Below, in pieces: positions 47,421 through 55,319 of a stretch of 64,000 bases of DNA (positions are counted from its first letter, which is position 1; the number at the start of each line of letters is the position of its first letter). Source of the DNA: Gemmataceae bacterium (lineage in GTDB: Bacteria > Planctomycetota > Planctomycetia > Gemmatales > Gemmataceae). Below the pieces are notes generated by a model. That model was not told the DNA's origin and did not search any database. It saw nothing but the letters and a program-made list of their open reading frames with translations. The stretch is taken from positions 1 through 64,000 of the forward strand of contig JALHPZ010000009.1 in the NCBI GenBank assembly GCA_022842245.1. Reading direction: 5' to 3'. The position numbers and the translations under genes were made by a program.

Positions 47421-48362
47421 ATGTCCGAGTTGTGCGTCGTGACGGGCGGAGCGGGCTTCTTGGGTTCGCATCTCGTGGAGGAGTTGCTGCGCACCGGTCG
47501 GCCGGTCCGCGTGTTCGATGATTTCAGCACGGGCTTACGGTCGAACTTCGATGGCTGGGATCGCGCGCCGGAGATCGTGACCGGTTCGCTGGCCGACCGC
47601 GAAGCCGTGGATCGCGCGGTGGCCGGTGCGGGAGTGGTCTTCCACCTTGGTGCGATGGCGTCCGTCGCAAAGAGCCTCGAGTCGCCGCTCGATTGCCATG
47701 CCGTCTGTGCAACGGGGACGCTCCATGTGTTGGAGGCGGCGCGGAAGCATCGGGTTCGTCGGGTGGTGTATGCCGCCAGTTCGAGCGCCTATGGCGGCGC
47801 GGACGATTCGGCGGGGCAGGACGAAGCGACCCCGCTGCATACCCTTTCGCCTTACGCCGCGGCGAAACTGGCTGGCGAGCACTACCTCGAAGCGTTCGCG
47901 GCGAGTTATGGCCTCGAGACGGTGCGGCTGCGCTTCTTCAACATCTTCGGCCCCCGGCAGCGTGCCGACAGCCCGTACAGCGGCGTAATCGCGATCTTCG
48001 CGGCGGCGATGCTGGCGGGCCGAACACCGACGATCCACGGGGACGGCGGACAGAGCCGCGATTTCACGTACGTCGCGAACGCGGTGCGATCGCTCGTATT
48101 GGCGGCCGAAACGCCGGGGATCGCCGGCCGCGTCTACAACGTCGGCACCGGTGTGAGCATTTCGCTGCTGGAACTCATGTCCAACCTGAACGAAATTCTC
48201 GGAACGAACGTGAGACCGATGCATGGGCCGGCCCGCGCCGGGGACGTGCGATTCTCGCGGGCGCGGATCGATCGCGTGCGGGCGGAACTCGGCTACGAAC
48301 CGATCGTGGACTTCCGCGAAGGCTTGCGGCGGACGGTCGCATGGTATCGGTCGCAAGCATGA
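47421..48362 (+). CDS. NAD-dependent nucleotide-sugar epimerase/dehydratase
   Basis: The 313-aa extended short-chain dehydrogenase has the dinucleotide site TGGAGFLGSHL and the active-site SSSAYG, with catalytic Tyr-Lys in SPYAAAKLAGEHY. The sugar-binding RFFNIFGPRQ and the late YNVGTG and NSL-like segments are of the UDP-glucose 4-epimerase/GalE-WbpP group. It would supply a nucleotide sugar for the adjacent EPS genes; which one is not decidable. TGGAG before the ATG at 47421 supports the start. Confidence 0.87.
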   Translation: MSELCVVTGGAGFLGSHLVEELLRTGRPVRVFDDFSTGLRSNFDGWDRAPEIVTGSLADREAVDRAVAGAGVVFHLGAMASVAKSLESPLDCHAVCATGTLHVLEAARKHRVRRVVYAASSSAYGGADDSAGQDEATPLHTLSPYAAAKLAGEHYLEAFAASYGLETVRLRFFNIFGPRQRADSPYSGVIAIFAAAMLAGRTPTIHGDGGQSRDFTYVANAVRSLVLAAETPGIAGRVYNVGTGVSISLLELMSNLNEILGTNVRPMHGPARAGDVRFSRARIDRVRAELGYEPIVDFREGLRRTVAWYRSQA

Positions 48363-48401
48363 ACCGCCTCGACGTGTTCCCGGGATGAGGGGTGCAGACC
48401 G

Positions 48402-48433
48402 ACAATAATTGTTTGGACAACTATCGTCCGAAC
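48402..48433 (+). promoter_or_regulatory. Candidate MarR operator: two adjacent palindromes
   Basis: ACAATAATTGT (48402-48412) is a perfect palindrome around A. Immediately after it, GTTTGGAC-N7-GTCCGAAC (48411-48433) is an inverted repeat with one mismatch per arm. They cover the -35 box and the spacer of the promoter for the MarR gene, so autorepression is likely. Confidence 0.6.
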
Positions 48434-48442
48434 GGTTATAGT
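48413..48442 (+). promoter_or_regulatory. Promoter of the MarR-halogenase unit
   Basis: TTGGAC at 48413-48418 and TATAGT at 48437-48442 are 18 bp apart. The predicted start lies close to the ATG at 48449, so the leader is very short. Confidence 0.6.
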
Positions 48443-48448
48443 GCGGGT

Positions 48449-48916
48449 ATGGAGCCACGACGGAAATTCGACTCCCCGGAACAAGAGGCCTATCTCGGCC
48501 TCTGGCGGACGTACGACCGCCTGCGGGCGCTCGAAGACGAACTGTTCTCGTGGCACGACCTCACCAGCCAGCAGTACAACGCCCTGCGCCTGCTGCGGGC
48601 GGCGCACCCGAAGACCATCCGCACGCTCGACCTGGCCGGCCGGCTCGTGTCGCGGGCGCCCGACATCACGCGACTGCTGGATGCCTTGGCGAAACGATCC
48701 CTTGTCACCCGCGAGCGACCGGCCACGAACCGGCGCGAGGTCCACATCGGCATTGCCCCCGCGGGCATTGCCTTACTCGACGTGCTCCGCGAGCCGTTGC
48801 GAAAGTGTCATGAGCGTCAGCTCGGCCATCTGAACCGCAAGCAACTCCGCGAACTCAGCAAACTCCTGCAAGCCGCCCGCCTCCCCCACGAACCCGCCGA
48901 CAGTAGTTGGCGCTGA
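48449..48916 (+). CDS. MarR-family transcriptional regulator
   Basis: The 155-aa protein is a winged-helix regulator. QQYNALRLLRAAH leads into the recognition region (RLVSRAPDITRLLDALAKRSLV), followed by the wing (RERPATNRREVHIGIA) and a C-terminal helical dimer segment. The family binds phenolic ligands and usually represses its own gene and a neighbouring enzyme. It has AT-rich palindromes in its own promoter and a halogenase-like gene 24 bp downstream. Confidence 0.87.
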   Translation: MEPRRKFDSPEQEAYLGLWRTYDRLRALEDELFSWHDLTSQQYNALRLLRAAHPKTIRTLDLAGRLVSRAPDITRLLDALAKRSLVTRERPATNRREVHIGIAPAGIALLDVLREPLRKCHERQLGHLNRKQLRELSKLLQAARLPHEPADSSWR

Positions 48917-48940
48917 CTCTCTCCCGAAAGGACGAACCCG

Positions 48941-50251
48941 ATGGCCCTCGAATCCAGCACCGACGTCGCCGTGGTCGGCGGCGGACCCGCCGGCAGCACC
49001 GTCTCAACGCTCCTTGCGCAGCGCGGCGTGAAGGTCCGCCTCTTCGAGCGTGACCGCTTTCCGCGCTTCCACATCGGCGAATCGCTCATCCCCGAGACGT
49101 ACTGGGTTTTCAAGAAGCTCAACATGCTCGAAAAGATGAAAAAGAGCGCGTTCGTCAAGAAATACAGCGTCCAGTTCGTGAACGCTGCCGGGAAGATGTC
49201 CGCGCCGTTCTACTTCCACGACAACAAGGACCATGAGTGCTCGCAGACCTGGCAGGTCATCCGCAGCGAGTTCGACACGATGATGCTGGACAACGCCCGC
49301 GAGCATGGCGTGCAGGTCCACCAACCAGCGCGTGTGTTGGAGACGCTCTTCGAAGGGGGCCGCGCCGTCGGCGTGCGCGTGAAGCACGAGGATGGCGGCG
49401 AAGAGACCGTGCGTGCGAAGGTCGTCGTCGACGCAAGCGGGCAGAGCACCATGCTCCAGAACAAGTTCAAGCTCCGGCTTTGGGATCCGGTGCTGAACAA
49501 AGGGGCCGTGTGGACCTACTGGAAGGGAGCCTACCGCGACTCGGGTCGGGACGAAGGCGCGACGGTTGTGATCCAGACACCGAACAAGCAGGGGTGGTGG
49601 TGGTACATCCCGCAGCACGACGAGACAGTGAGCATCGGCGTGGTTGCCCCGTTCGACTACCTCTTCAAGGGTCGCGGCTCGCACGAGCAGATCTTCAACG
49701 AAGAGATGGCGCAATGTCCCGAAGTGCAGAAACGGCTTTCGACCGGCGAACGCGCGACCGGATTCTTCGCCACGAAGGACTATTCCTATCGCTCCTCACA
49801 GGTGGCCGGCGATGGCTGGGTACTGATCGGGGATGCGTTCGGCTTCCTCGATCCGCTCTACTCCTCCGGCGTGCTGCTCGCATTGAAGTCGGGCGACTTG
49901 GCGGCGGATGCGATCGCCGACGGCCTGGCGAAGGGGGACACCTCGGCGGCGCAGCTCGGCCGTTGGGGCGACACCTTCAACAAGGGGATCGACCGGATGC
50001 GCCGGCTGGTCTGCGAATACTACGATGGCTTCAGCTTCGGCCGGTTCGTCAAGGAATATCCGCACCTGAAGAATCGTGTGACCGATCTGCTCATCGGTGA
50101 CCTGTTTGACGACGCCGTGGACGAGGTGTGGGGACCTCTCGAATCGTTGTATCCGCCGGAGAAGAAGGCGATCCCCGCCTGGAGCGCCGGCGACCGCGAA
50201 GTGACGGGCAAGGTGAACGAGCTGTATCTGCCGGAGGGGGAGCTGCGGTGA
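48941..50251 (+). CDS. Flavin-dependent halogenase-like/FAD oxidoreductase
   Basis: The 436-aa enzyme has the FAD-binding GGGPAGSTVSTLLAQRG. It also has the W-x-W-x-I-P motif as GWWWYIP, typical of flavin-dependent halogenases, and GDAFGFLDPLYSSGV, common to the halogenase/geranylgeranyl-reductase group. The HIGESLIP motif also fits that group. Whether it chlorinates, hydroxylates or reduces its substrate is unknown; the catalytic Lys of halogenases could not be assigned with confidence. Cotranscription with MarR suggests a phenolic or aromatic substrate. AAAGGA before the ATG is the ribosome-binding site. Confidence 0.78.
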   Translation: MALESSTDVAVVGGGPAGSTVSTLLAQRGVKVRLFERDRFPRFHIGESLIPETYWVFKKLNMLEKMKKSAFVKKYSVQFVNAAGKMSAPFYFHDNKDHECSQTWQVIRSEFDTMMLDNAREHGVQVHQPARVLETLFEGGRAVGVRVKHEDGGEETVRAKVVVDASGQSTMLQNKFKLRLWDPVLNKGAVWTYWKGAYRDSGRDEGATVVIQTPNKQGWWWYIPQHDETVSIGVVAPFDYLFKGRGSHEQIFNEEMAQCPEVQKRLSTGERATGFFATKDYSYRSSQVAGDGWVLIGDAFGFLDPLYSSGVLLALKSGDLAADAIADGLAKGDTSAAQLGRWGDTFNKGIDRMRRLVCEYYDGFSFGRFVKEYPHLKNRVTDLLIGDLFDDAVDEVWGPLESLYPPEKKAIPAWSAGDREVTGKVNELYLPEGELR

Positions 50252-50264
50252 GGCTAGAAATGTA

Positions 50265-50291
50265 TCGGGATCGTTGACTGGACGATCCCGA
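50265..50291 (+). terminator. Hairpin terminator after the halogenase-like gene
   Basis: A perfect 10-bp inverted repeat (tcgggatcgt / acgatcccga) with a seven-base loop lies 14 bp after the stop. There is no long T-tract, so strength is moderate. Confidence 0.6.
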
Positions 50292-50399
50292 ATGAACATT
50301 TGCTTTCGTGCCAACTTCGTGCGAGAATCCACTACCGATTGGGGTCGTACATTCCTCGTTGCGAATATCCGACTTCCAACTCGATGAAGCCTCAGATGG

Positions 50400-51521
50400 A
50401 TGGCTCGCACGATGTGCTGTCGCACAGTCTCTCTCTTCTTCGCTTGCCTGCTGATGACCGGCTGTCAGAGGAAAGACATGAAGAACAACACGGACGAAGC
50501 GAAAGCCGATAATCCAGCTTTACGATTTGGTGATCTTGTTCTCGAGCCGGCATTGGAAACCAAAGTTCGCGCGGCACTCCTCCCGACCAAGCCATCCGAG
50601 GATGCTCGACACGTCCTGGGAAAGATCGATATCAAAAAGTCCGATGTTCCATCGGACGGCAAAAACTACTTGCCCGAATCGGCCGTGAGTTGGGTGTTGG
50701 ACATTCGATTCAAGGACGCGCCAGAACTCGATCCGGAGAAGGTCGATGCGGAGTTCGACAAGGCGTGGCGAGAATCCTTCGGACGATTTACGTCATATGG
50801 AAGAGACATCGACACCGGTAAATGGACGTATCTCGTTTCGTCCGATGGACCGAAACGAGTCGATCATCTCAAATTCGTGTTTGACTATGTCGACGTGTTG
50901 AACGACTCGTCCCCATTGCCCACCCCAAGGCAATACGAGCAGCGGTTGCATAGGATTCAAGAGCGATTGACTCGATTCGGAACGCCGATCATCTCGCCCA
51001 GTCTGTCGCCCGAACTGGCTTCAAAGCGGTCCGAGAAACTTCGGGATCTGAAACGGACGGCCGATCTGAGTATCGTACTCGTTCTCAAAGCACCGACCGA
51101 TCGTCAATTCGAAGGCAGGAAAGTCTGGGATACGATGCTCTGCCTCGGCTTGGACTGGGGCGACATGGACTGCTTCCACGGGAAAAACGATACCGAACTC
51201 GGAGACGATTTCTTCTTCAGTGTCGAGACCTCGACAGATCCCGGTTACTTTCTACCTGAAGAAGTGGCCGCAGGTCGCGTTTCCGTGGACGACCTGGTAT
51301 TCGTCTATTCGGTGCCGAGATGTGCCGAGCCGATCAAGGTGTTCGAAGTTATGACGCGAGCCGTCGATTACTGCAAGGGTCGAATGGGTGGTACGGTCGT
51401 CGATTCGCAGGGTAACAAGATCAATGTCGACCGAATGAGGAAACAAATCGAGAATGCAGTTGAATCACTGAGGAAAGAAGGATTTAAGCCCGGAGAAAGC
51501 GCGACTCTTCAACTGTTTTGA
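50400..51521 (+). CDS. Lipoprotein with a ZipA C-terminal-like domain
   Basis: The 373-aa protein begins with a lipoprotein signal (SLFFACLLMTGC, Cys about residue 22). The C-terminal part (about residues 225-365) aligns by eye with the ZipA C-terminal FtsZ-binding domain: GLDWGDMDCFH, a DPGYFLPEE segment, VFVYSVPR, KVFEVMTRA and GGTVVDSQGNKI match ZipA's FGDMNIYH, KPGTFDPE, IFMQVP, FKLMLQSA and GGVVLDDQ. No database search was done. The N-terminal half is unknown. Codon use is lower in GC than flanking genes. Planctomycetes of this type generally lack FtsZ, so a cell-division role cannot be assumed. Confidence 0.62.
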   Translation: MARTMCCRTVSLFFACLLMTGCQRKDMKNNTDEAKADNPALRFGDLVLEPALETKVRAALLPTKPSEDARHVLGKIDIKKSDVPSDGKNYLPESAVSWVLDIRFKDAPELDPEKVDAEFDKAWRESFGRFTSYGRDIDTGKWTYLVSSDGPKRVDHLKFVFDYVDVLNDSSPLPTPRQYEQRLHRIQERLTRFGTPIISPSLSPELASKRSEKLRDLKRTADLSIVLVLKAPTDRQFEGRKVWDTMLCLGLDWGDMDCFHGKNDTELGDDFFFSVETSTDPGYFLPEEVAAGRVSVDDLVFVYSVPRCAEPIKVFEVMTRAVDYCKGRMGGTVVDSQGNKINVDRMRKQIENAVESLRKEGFKPGESATLQLF

Positions 51522-51529
51522 ATGAGAAT

Positions 51530-52246
51530 TTACGCGATCCTCAGCCCCCGGCACGTGTCTTCGTACGTCGCCTCCAATTCCAGCGGCACCCACAGTTCCT
51601 CGGTTAACCAGAGCGGCAGCGTCGGCAACGGCGATCCCACGGTCAGTTCGTGTTCCCACGATTCCACGCGCCAGCGGCCCCGGGCCGATCGGCTCCGGCA
51701 CGCGACGGCGTAAATCGCACTTTCGGCCGTCCGGGGCGGCGCGGCTCCAAGCCGATCCGCCAACTCCGCGTACAGATTCGCCGAGCGTCCCGTCACAGGA
51801 TCAACGATCGCGACGCAGACGCCCTGCTGCAAAAGAGCATGACACTTCGAAACGAACGCTTCGCGACTGTCCGGTCGGTCCTTGTTGCCCGGACTCACAA
51901 TCTCGACCGCCGCGACGAGGCGGCGCCCATGCTTTTCGTCGTAGACAAGTACTTCATACTCTGGCGGCGCCGGAGTTTCCGTTTCGAGCAGCAGCGTCGG
52001 ACCGGCTGGCTGCCAAGACGTGGCTTCACCGTGGGATCGTTCGAACAACGGGGTCGCCAATTCATTCTCGAACGTGCCGATGTCGACTTCGATCGCCGTT
52101 CCGACATGCACGCGAACCCCGCTCCGAAATTCCTTGGGCAGAATCGAATTGAGCCGGAACGCGATCGTGCCCGGCCACGCACCGTGGAGTTCTTCCCACG
52201 AAGCGAAGTCGGCGAGTGGTCCGTGAAAGTGATCGCGCAGCGGCAT
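51530..52246 (-). CDS. DUF4058-family protein
   Basis: The 238-aa protein starts MPLRDHFHGPLADFASWEEL and contains HVGTAIEVDIGTFE and VEIVSPGNKDR, the signature of the DUF4058 family known from cyanobacteria and planctomycetes. The VEIVSPGNK region with conserved acids resembles Uma2/nuclease-type folds, which is the only functional hint I can offer. It lies 44 bp downstream of the GspF-like gene on the same strand. Confidence 0.85.
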   Translation of the reverse strand: MPLRDHFHGPLADFASWEELHGAWPGTIAFRLNSILPKEFRSGVRVHVGTAIEVDIGTFENELATPLFERSHGEATSWQPAGPTLLLETETPAPPEYEVLVYDEKHGRRLVAAVEIVSPGNKDRPDSREAFVSKCHALLQQGVCVAIVDPVTGRSANLYAELADRLGAAPPRTAESAIYAVACRSRSARGRWRVESWEHELTVGSPLPTLPLWLTEELWVPLELEATYEDTCRGLRIA

Positions 52247-52290
52247 GACGTTGACCTCCGGTTCCAGTCTAGCATTCGGCAGCGATCGGT

Positions 52291-53373
52291 TCAGTCGCCG
52301 AAGATGTCGCGTTTCTTGAAGATGTTGTTCGGATCCCGCTGTAGATCGTCGGCCAGTTGATTGACGGGGTCGATGTAGGCCGTTTGCACGACGCGGAAAA
52401 TACACACGATGACGAGAATCGCGATCACCGCGTAAACGATGCCAGACACCATTCTCGTCAGGATTTTCATCCCTCGAACGCTGGCTTCGCGATATCGGAT
52501 GGCCTCCTTCTGCATCACCTCGGCTAATCGTCCGCTTTCTTCGCCAACATGCACCGCTTGAATGAATTCATCCGGGAACAACGTGGGTCCGAGTTCCTGG
52601 AGTGCCTCGATGATCTCGCGACCCTTCCGGCACGATTTGGCCGCCTGTTCCGCATGTTGTTGATATGCTCGGTTCGCAGTCGCTCTCAGGCTGAATTTCA
52701 TTACGCGATCGGCCCGCAATCCGGCTTCAATTGTCATGTGCGCAGCCATTGCGAATCGATTGAGTGCAAACGCTCTCGCGATGGGTGCCAAGCCGGGAAC
52801 TTTCAAAGCCAAAGCTTCCGCTTTAGCACGGGCATTTGGAGTTCGAACAACAATGACGACCGAACCGACCACGAATGTTGTGAACATTGCGGAATAAACG
52901 AAGAACCAGAAAGCTCCACCCGCGCCCGTCAAGCCTAGACCGAGAGGGTCGAGCTTCGTACCGAGACTCCCCAGCACGAGTATGAGCAGCGTGAGGACGC
53001 CGATGGCGCCGCAGTACATCATCGCGGGCCAGACGAGCGCGGTGAGGAACTGCCGGCGGGCGGTCTGCACTTCCTCGTAATGGCGTTCGAGTTCGGCGAA
53101 AACGGTGGGCAGTCGGCCGGCCTGCTCGCCAACGGCGACGAGTTCGACGAAGAGCAGGGGAAAGCGCCAGGCTTCGGGGCGCAGGGCGTCGGAGAGCGTG
53201 TCGCCGTCTTCGAGGCGCTTGGCCATGCCGGCAGCGAGGGGGCGGAACACGGCCGGGCCGGACTTCGCCTGCTGCGTGAAGATGCGCACCGGGGAGAGGC
53301 CGATGTCCAGCCCGTGGTGCAGCGCCCGGCACCAGAGGATCAGCGCGGGCAACGGGCACGGCGACGAGAACAT
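52291..53373 (-). CDS. Type II secretion/type IV pilus GspF/PilC-like inner-membrane protein
   Basis: The 360-aa protein contains two T2SSF domains: RLEDGDTLSDALRP..FPLLFVELVAVGEQAGRLP in the first and EALQELGPTLFPDEFIQAVHVGEESGRLAEVM in the second. Transmembrane helices lie near residues 105-130, 155-175 and 305-330. GspF/PilC forms the assembly platform in the inner membrane. No other secretin or pilin gene is near, and the PilT-like gene is 34 kb away. The tpx gene is divergent upstream. Confidence 0.85.
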   Translation of the reverse strand: MFSSPCPLPALILWCRALHHGLDIGLSPVRIFTQQAKSGPAVFRPLAAGMAKRLEDGDTLSDALRPEAWRFPLLFVELVAVGEQAGRLPTVFAELERHYEEVQTARRQFLTALVWPAMMYCGAIGVLTLLILVLGSLGTKLDPLGLGLTGAGGAFWFFVYSAMFTTFVVGSVVIVVRTPNARAKAEALALKVPGLAPIARAFALNRFAMAAHMTIEAGLRADRVMKFSLRATANRAYQQHAEQAAKSCRKGREIIEALQELGPTLFPDEFIQAVHVGEESGRLAEVMQKEAIRYREASVRGMKILTRMVSGIVYAVIAILVIVCIFRVVQTAYIDPVNQLADDLQRDPNNIFKKRDIFGD

Positions 53374-53485
53374 GCGGCGACCTCGACGGTCCTTTCACCC
53401 TATCAGTTTCCGCGCGCCGCCGCCATCGCGCCCCGCCGGCCGTATCATGACTTGGTCCGAAGAACCCACCACCAGGAGTCCACCG

Positions 53486-54013
53486 ATGTCGCGCGCCAAC
53501 GCGGTCACGTTCAAGGGTAATCCCGTCACGCTCGCCGGCGAGGCCGTGAAGGTCGGCCAGAAGGCCCCGGATTTCAAGTCCGTCAACAACGGCCTCGCGC
53601 CGGTCTCGCTCGCGGACAGCGCCGGCAAGGCGCGGCTGTTCAGCGTCGTTCCGTCGCTCGATACGCCGGTCTGCAGCACGCAGACGAAGAAGTTCGAGGA
53701 TGGCATCAACGCCCTCGGCGACAAGGTCGCGTGCTACACCGTCAGCCTCGACCTGCCGTTCGCCCAGAAGCGGTTCTGCGGTGCGGAAGGCGTGAAGACG
53801 ATGCAGACGCTCTCGGACGTGCACGACCATTCGTTCGGCAAGAACTGGGGCGTGCTGTTCGAACAGTCGCCGCTGCCAATCAAGCTCTTGGCGCGGTCGG
53901 TGTTCGTGGTCGATCCGGCGGGCATCGTTACCTACGCGGAATATGTGCCGGAAGTGACGAGCGAACCGAATTACGCGGCCGCGCTGGAAGCGCTGAAGAA
54001 GGCGGCGGGGTAA
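53486..54013 (+). CDS. tpx: Thiol peroxidase
   Basis: The 175-aa peroxiredoxin reduces hydroperoxides with thioredoxin as the electron donor. Its peroxidatic Cys63 lies in VCSTQTKKF and the resolving Cys98 in KRFCGAEG, the Tpx spacing. FKGNPVTL at the start and VKVGQKAPDF are family-typical. AGGAG twelve bases before the ATG at 53486 fixes the start; the frame is open further upstream through non-coding sequence. Confidence 0.93.
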   Translation: MSRANAVTFKGNPVTLAGEAVKVGQKAPDFKSVNNGLAPVSLADSAGKARLFSVVPSLDTPVCSTQTKKFEDGINALGDKVACYTVSLDLPFAQKRFCGAEGVKTMQTLSDVHDHSFGKNWGVLFEQSPLPIKLLARSVFVVDPAGIVTYAEYVPEVTSEPNYAAALEALKKAAG

Positions 54014-54036
54014 GCGCTACGGCTAGTTCTTTCTCG

Positions 54037-54065
54037 AGCGGAGTGCGGACAACCCGCACTCCGCT
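54037..54065 (+). terminator. Hairpin terminator after tpx
   Basis: A 12-bp stem (agcggagtgcgg / ccgcactccgct) with a five-base loop lies 24 bp after the tpx stop. It lacks a strong T-tract. Confidence 0.6.
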
Positions 54066-54284
54066 TCGCGTTCCACCCGCTTCTCCGGCTTTCGTCAACT
54101 CGCAGGGCTTCCCATTCCCCGCAAAGTGCTTGAAACTGGCGAAAACGTGAAGGATGGGCCGGCTTTGCCGGTTGTGCGGCGGGGTGTCGATCGCGACGAT
54201 TCTCGGAATCTTGAATTTCGGTGGTGCGCCGGGATTGCAAACTTAGTCTAAAGTGTGGGGAGGAATGCCTCTGGAGTCGACATC

Positions 54285-55211
54285 ATGAGTTTCACCTTCC
54301 GATCCCTCTTCGCCGCCCTCGCGATCGCGTCCGGAGCGTCCGGCGCGTCGGCCGGTTGGGACAACGTCTTCCAGCTCACCTGCAACAACGAGCGACGGTC
54401 GTATTACGTTCGGGACGACTGCCCGAAGCCCGAGCGTCGCGTCGAGTATGTGCAACGCAGCTACTACACCCCGGTGACGGAGTGGAAGCGCGAGACGTAC
54501 AAAGTGCCGGTCCGTGAGACCGTGAAGTCGTACTACTGGGAGCCGGTGAAGAGCTACACGTACAAGTCGTACTACGACCCGTGCTCGGGCGCGTGCCAGG
54601 AGATCGCGGAACCGCGGACGTCGTACGTGCTGCGGGAGCAATGCAACTCGGTGGAGCGATTCGTCGAGAAGACCCGGCTCGTGCCTGTGCGCTGCTACCG
54701 CGAAGTGACGGAAACGACGCCGGTGGTGACGTACTACTACCCGCCGACGGTGCGGCAGTCGTATTACACCGTGCCCGCGCCGCCGATCGGCTCGCCGCGT
54801 CTGGACGAGTTCCGTTCGGTGCCGAACGGGACATCCCCGGAGACGATCGCTCCGACCGACCTGCCGACGACGGGCACGAACTACCCGCGCCCGATGCCGC
54901 CGGCGAAGCCCTCCGCCAGCCGCGCCGTTCCGGCTCCCGCCCACACGGCCAGCCATGCCCGGCTTCGCGGCGAAGTGGTCGCGAACGACCAGATTACACC
55001 GAAGGCTGGCTCGAAGCTCGTGTTCGTGAATGCCACGAACCACGAGGATCGAAAGTACGCCACGGCGAACGCGTTCGGCGAGTTCGACACGACCCTACCC
55101 GCCGGCGACTGGTACCTGTACGTGGATCGCGGCGATGGCCAGGCGGTCCGCTACAAGAAGCTGACGATCGCGGCGAACGACCAACGCGAGTTCAAACTTG
55201 TCAGCCGCTAA
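54285..55211 (+). CDS. Secreted Tyr/Arg-rich repeat protein with C-terminal beta-domain
   Basis: The 308-aa protein has a signal peptide (residues 1-22). Residues about 40-180 are Tyr-rich imperfect repeats of the type RSYYTPVTEWKRETYKVPVRETVKSYYWEPV with several Cys. A Pro-rich linker follows, and the C-terminal 80 residues form a possible beta-sandwich (KLVFVNATNHEDRKYATANAFGEF). The repeats are of the same general style as the YTV protein at 22792 but not identical. It is probably a wall-associated protein (inference). GGAG twelve bases upstream supports this ATG. Confidence 0.7.
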   Translation: MSFTFRSLFAALAIASGASGASAGWDNVFQLTCNNERRSYYVRDDCPKPERRVEYVQRSYYTPVTEWKRETYKVPVRETVKSYYWEPVKSYTYKSYYDPCSGACQEIAEPRTSYVLREQCNSVERFVEKTRLVPVRCYREVTETTPVVTYYYPPTVRQSYYTVPAPPIGSPRLDEFRSVPNGTSPETIAPTDLPTTGTNYPRPMPPAKPSASRAVPAPAHTASHARLRGEVVANDQITPKAGSKLVFVNATNHEDRKYATANAFGEFDTTLPAGDWYLYVDRGDGQAVRYKKLTIAANDQREFKLVSR

Positions 55212-55236
55212 TGCACGAACGTTGGCGAAAAATCAT

Positions 55237-55260
55237 GACCCGGTCCGCAAGGGCCGGGTC
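55237..55260 (+). terminator. Intrinsic-type hairpin before purD
   Basis: A 10-bp stem with one G-U pair (gacccggtcc / gggccgggtc) closes a GCAA tetraloop and lies 25 bp after the upstream stop. The T-tract is poor. Confidence 0.6.
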
Positions 55261-55319
55261 GCTTCATTTCCCGGACTCTCTAGAACAACCCATCGGACTC
55301 GACCTCAATGCACGGCTCC

